Assembly (NCBI RefSeq): GCF_022378335.1
Contig: NZ_JAIQCI010000014.1
Coordinates: 62,001-126,000 of the forward strand
Length of the DNA stretch: 64,000 nucleotides
Reading direction: 5' to 3'
Source of the DNA: Croceicoccus hydrothermalis
Lineage (GTDB): Bacteria > Pseudomonadota > Alphaproteobacteria > Sphingomonadales > Sphingomonadaceae
Part shown: piece after piece, positions 61,566-64,000 of the stretch
Numbering within the stretch: the stretch's first letter is position 1
Layout of the letters: each line of letters opens with the position of its first letter
Program-made: the position numbers and the translations under genes
The notes under the pieces: model-generated
What the model saw: only the letters and a program-made list of their open reading frames with translations
What the model was told of the DNA's origin: nothing
The model's database searches: none

Positions 61566-62990
61566 ATGAACAGGACAACGCTCGCCGCTTTCGCCGCCAT
61601 CGCCCCGCTTGCCCTTGCCGGCATCGCCCCCTCCGCCGCCACTGCGCAGGTCTTCGTGCCCGCCGCGGCCCTCGACGGGGCCGATGCGCGCATTGCCGCC
61701 GCGCGCGACGCCGCCATGGACGGCGATGACATCGCGATGGATTTCGTCGAAGGCATCACGACCGAAGTCGGTCCCCGCCAGGCCGGCACCCCGGCAGAGG
61801 CACGCGGGCGCGAATGGGCGGTCCGCTGGCTGCGCGCGAATGGCTTTTCCAACGTGCGCGACGAACCCTATACCATGCCGACCTGGGTGCGCGGCGCCGA
61901 AACGGCGGAAATCGTGTCACCTTTCGCACAGCCGCTGCACCTGACCGCGCTCGGCAATAGCGGATCGACCGGGGCGCAGGGTATCGAGGCGGAGATCGTC
62001 GCGTTCGAGAATTACGCCGCGCTCGCCGCCGCGCCCGAAGGCAGCCTTGCCGGCAAGATCGCCTATATCGGCCATCAGATGCGCCCCGCGCAGGATGGGT
62101 CGAGCTATGGTTTTGCAGGGCCGGCGCGTTGGACCGGGCCGGCGCTCGCCGCGCGCAAGCGGGCGATTGCCGCGGTGATCAAATCGGTCGGCACCGACAC
62201 GCACCGGATGCCGCACACCGGCAACACCGGCTTTGCCGAGGGGCAGGACCCGATCCCCGCCGCCGCGCTGTCCGTGCCCGATGCCGAAAACCTGGAACGC
62301 ATGGCCCGTCGCGCCGACGCCGCGGGAACGCCCCTCGTGCTGCGCCTGACATTGACGCCGCAACAGCTTGGCGAGATGCGATCGGGCAATGTGATCGCGG
62401 AAATTCCGGGGCGTGATCCGTCGCTGCCGCTGGTGCTGCTGGCGTGCCATCTCGACAGTTGGGATCTGGGCACAGGGGCCATCGACGATGCGTCGGGCTG
62501 CGGCATTGCCGCCGCCGCGGCAAAGGGCGTCGCCGCGCAGGGGCAGCCGCTGCGCACCATTCGCGTATTGTTCGCAGGCGCGGAGGAAGTCGGCGTGTGG
62601 GGCGGCAAGGCCTATGCCGCATCGCACGGGGACGAGCCGCATGGCGTCGCCTATGAAAGCGATTTCGGCGCCGACCGCATCTGGCGCATGGATACGGCGC
62701 GACTGAATGCGGCGCTCGCCGACCGGATCGCCGGGCTGGTCGCGCCGCTCGGCGTGGCGCGCGGTTCGGCCGAGGCGGGCGGCGGTGCCGACATCGGGGC
62801 GATCATCGCGGCCACCGACATGGCGGTCATCGACCTTCAGCAGGATGGCACGCGCTATTTCGAATTGCACCACACCGCCGACGATACGCTGGACAAGATC
62901 GACCCTGCGCAATTGCGGCAGAATGTCGCCGCATGGGTCGCGGCGACATCGGTGCTCGCCAATGCAAAAGGCCCGCTCCGCGCCGAATAG
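61566..62990 (+). CDS. M28 family metallopeptidase, exported
   Basis: A 474-residue aminopeptidase-type enzyme of the transferrin-receptor/PSMA-like M28 family. It has a signal peptide (ending SAATAQ), a PA-domain insert (about residues 100-250) and the co-catalytic zinc centre: H in LACHLDSWDLG, D in GAIDDASGCG, E in GAEEVGVWG, D in YESDFGAD and H in ELHHTADDT. It probably cleaves periplasmic or external peptides. It diverges from ettA and converges with sodC; the sodC terminator lies in its last codons. Confidence 0.92.
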   Translation: MNRTTLAAFAAIAPLALAGIAPSAATAQVFVPAAALDGADARIAAARDAAMDGDDIAMDFVEGITTEVGPRQAGTPAEARGREWAVRWLRANGFSNVRDEPYTMPTWVRGAETAEIVSPFAQPLHLTALGNSGSTGAQGIEAEIVAFENYAALAAAPEGSLAGKIAYIGHQMRPAQDGSSYGFAGPARWTGPALAARKRAIAAVIKSVGTDTHRMPHTGNTGFAEGQDPIPAAALSVPDAENLERMARRADAAGTPLVLRLTLTPQQLGEMRSGNVIAEIPGRDPSLPLVLLACHLDSWDLGTGAIDDASGCGIAAAAAKGVAAQGQPLRTIRVLFAGAEEVGVWGGKAYAASHGDEPHGVAYESDFGADRIWRMDTARLNAALADRIAGLVAPLGVARGSAEAGGGADIGAIIAATDMAVIDLQQDGTRYFELHHTADDTLDKIDPAQLRQNVAAWVAATSVLANAKGPLRAE

Positions 62991-63003
62991 CGCGAGGCGG
63001 GCC
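62966..63003 (-). terminator. Terminator of sodC inside the end of the M28 gene
   Basis: The stem GGCCCGC / GCGGGCC with an inner CGCGC / GCGCG pairing. On the minus strand it is followed by TTTT. It overlaps the last seven codons of the M28 gene and its stop, so the converging gene end doubles as a terminator. Confidence 0.65.
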
Positions 63004-63027
63004 GTCGTGCCGGAATAGGAGCGAGGG

Positions 63028-63576
63028 TCAGATCGCGTCGGTCCGGCGCAGCACGCCGCACGCGATACGCGACCCGGCATCGCCGCTCGGCTGGCTGACG
63101 CCATCGTCCGCATTCGCGTGGATGATGAATGCCGAACCGTCCCCGGACAACATCGCATCGAACGTACCGACCGGCGCCATCGCGTCGATCGAACCGCTGC
63201 CATCGGCGCCGATCACTAGATTGGGCAGATCGCCGGCATGGGCGACGCCGTCATCGTTCATCGTGCCGTGCGGAACATTGGTCGGGTTCCAGTGGCCGCC
63301 GGCGCTCGAAAAATCGGGCGCATCGCAGCGTCCGGTGGTGTGGATATGCGCGCCATGCGTGCCGGTGGGCATGTTGTAGGCGTTTACCATCACGTGGATG
63401 CCGCCGTTCATCGGCATGGTCGTAACCGTGCCGACATCGGTGCCGTCGGCGGTGCGCAGCGTCGCGGTCGCGGTTTCGTCGGACAGGCCGATATCGTCCG
63501 CAGCCTCGTTCAACGTGGCGCAACCGCCCATGGCGAATGCGGACCCGGCGAGCAGGGCGAGAGTGATCTGTTTCAT
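63028..63576 (-). CDS. sodC: Cu/Zn superoxide dismutase, lipoprotein
   Basis: A 182-residue enzyme turning superoxide into oxygen and hydrogen peroxide in the periplasm. MKQITLALLAGSAFAMGGC ends in a lipobox cysteine (C19), so it is probably membrane-anchored. Copper/zinc ligands are visible: H77, H79, H95 (GGHWNP), H103, an acidic residue near D116 and H153 (FIIHANADD). The structural disulfide C84-C173 is present. GGGGAC lies before the ATG at 63576. It is preceded by a long AT-rich upstream region. Confidence 0.93.
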   Translation of the reverse strand: MKQITLALLAGSAFAMGGCATLNEAADDIGLSDETATATLRTADGTDVGTVTTMPMNGGIHVMVNAYNMPTGTHGAHIHTTGRCDAPDFSSAGGHWNPTNVPHGTMNDDGVAHAGDLPNLVIGADGSGSIDAMAPVGTFDAMLSGDGSAFIIHANADDGVSQPSGDAGSRIACGVLRRTDAI

Positions 63577-63972
63577 GTGATGTCCCCAGTTTGGTGAATG
63601 TTTTTGAATGTCTCGCCATGGCAACGCGCCGGGCGGTGCATGCGTTCCTTTGCATCGTCGCGAACGAAGCCGATGCATAGGTTTGTGAACTTTTGTTTCA
63701 ACATTTCAACAAGTGTTGGTAAAAAGTTTTTGAATTGCCTGCATCTTTTTTGAGAGTGAACCGTATATCCTGTGGCTGGCACGAAAGTCGGCTTCAAGAA
63801 AAAAGGGCGTCCGCATCATTGAATATTGCTTTTCGGATGGTCGCAGCATTGCGGGCACCCGGTAATGCGCCACGTGCGGTGTTCTTTTTCTTAACATTCT
63901 TATCAACTGTAAGCCGCGGTCACATCATATGGTCCGGTTTGAGTCGGAAATACGACAAAACGAGGAACGACA
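63577..63972. other. Long AT-richer intergenic region, divergent promoters
   Basis: 396 bases with no convincing gene, clearly richer in A and T than the rest (runs such as AAAAAGTTTTTG, TCTTTTTTG and TTCTTTTTCTTAAC). It should hold the sodC promoter and that of the gene at 63973. The inverted repeat CAACA-AG-TGTTG is present near 63708. Two short antisense frames here look like chance. Confidence 0.6.
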
Positions 63973-64000
63973 ATGAAATCTTATGTCCATCGCAAACTGA
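63973..64000 (+). CDS. Start of an unidentified gene (cut by window end)
   Basis: The ATG at 63973 has GAGGAACGAC upstream, a convincing ribosome binding site. It gives MKSYVHRKL before the window ends. Too short for identification. Confidence 0.5.

Noticed and set aside
63573..63906. Short minus-strand frames in the AT-rich region upstream of sodC
   Set aside because: No ribosome binding sites, composition unlike genes, and no recognisable protein pattern.

Overview
GC-rich (roughly 60-65% by eye), densely coded DNA with little intergenic space. It reads as the chromosome of a Gram-negative alphaproteobacterium, most probably of the order Sphingomonadales. The pointers are a class I (archaeal-type) lysyl-tRNA synthetase, paired TonB-dependent receptors with sphingomonad-style plug motifs, a PepSY/DUF2271/DUF4198 cassette, DUF2171 proteins, and many short-chain dehydrogenases (SDRs) and Rieske oxygenases. 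This assignment is inferred from gene content. I see no rRNA, tRNA, CRISPR array, insertion sequence, integrase or replication origin.

Layout. (1) 1-10,600 is mostly housekeeping: a minus-strand periplasmic redox cassette (PepSY, DUF2271, DUF4198 and a cut-off gene), small DUF2171 and SnoaL-like proteins, the class Ia ribonucleotide reductase small subunit, class I LysRS, a prolyl-4-hydroxylase-like oxygenase, a cytochrome b561 and an RcnB-like protein. (2) 10,750-58,260 is a large catabolic region. Its left part is an eight-gene minus-strand operon (DUF35 protein, thiolase-fold enzyme, acyl-CoA dehydrogenase, TPP-dependent dehydrogenase E1 alpha, E1 beta and E2, VOC protein, SDR). Next come a GMC oxidoreductase, an alpha/beta hydrolase and a class III PHA synthase with a very short PhaE-like partner. 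The middle holds four Rieske-oxygenase alpha-subunit genes (one with an internal deletion), many SDRs, SnoaL/NTF2-fold proteins, a GFA protein, a TetR regulator, an acyl-CoA ligase and a LuxR solo. The right part holds two TonB receptors, two zinc-independent reductases, a DUF3604/parvulin/HupE operon, a lone Rieske ferredoxin and an acyl-CoA dehydrogenase plus APH-kinase pair. (3) 58,300-64,000 returns to general genes: a ClC channel with an in-frame stop, EttA, an M28 peptidase, a lipoprotein Cu/Zn superoxide dismutase and the first codons of another gene.

How it may work together (inference). TonB receptors import a bulky substrate. Rieske oxygenases, SDRs and the GMC enzyme oxidise it. 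The ligase makes a CoA thioester. The acyl-CoA dehydrogenases, the thiolase-fold/DUF35 pair (possibly a retro-aldolase) and the 2-oxoacid-dehydrogenase-type complex shorten it, and surplus acyl-CoA may go to PHA. The substrate cannot be named from sequence. Steroid- or terpenoid-like compounds fit the gene mix, but so do others.

Decay. Four genes carry lesions: a one-base frameshift in an SDR (26,692-27,470), a roughly 150-base out-of-frame deletion in a Rieske gene (33,589-34,790), a C-terminal frameshift in a SnoaL gene (35,496-35,929) and an in-frame amber codon in a ClC gene (58,339-59,652). Two of these lie in one three-gene operon beside the TetR gene.
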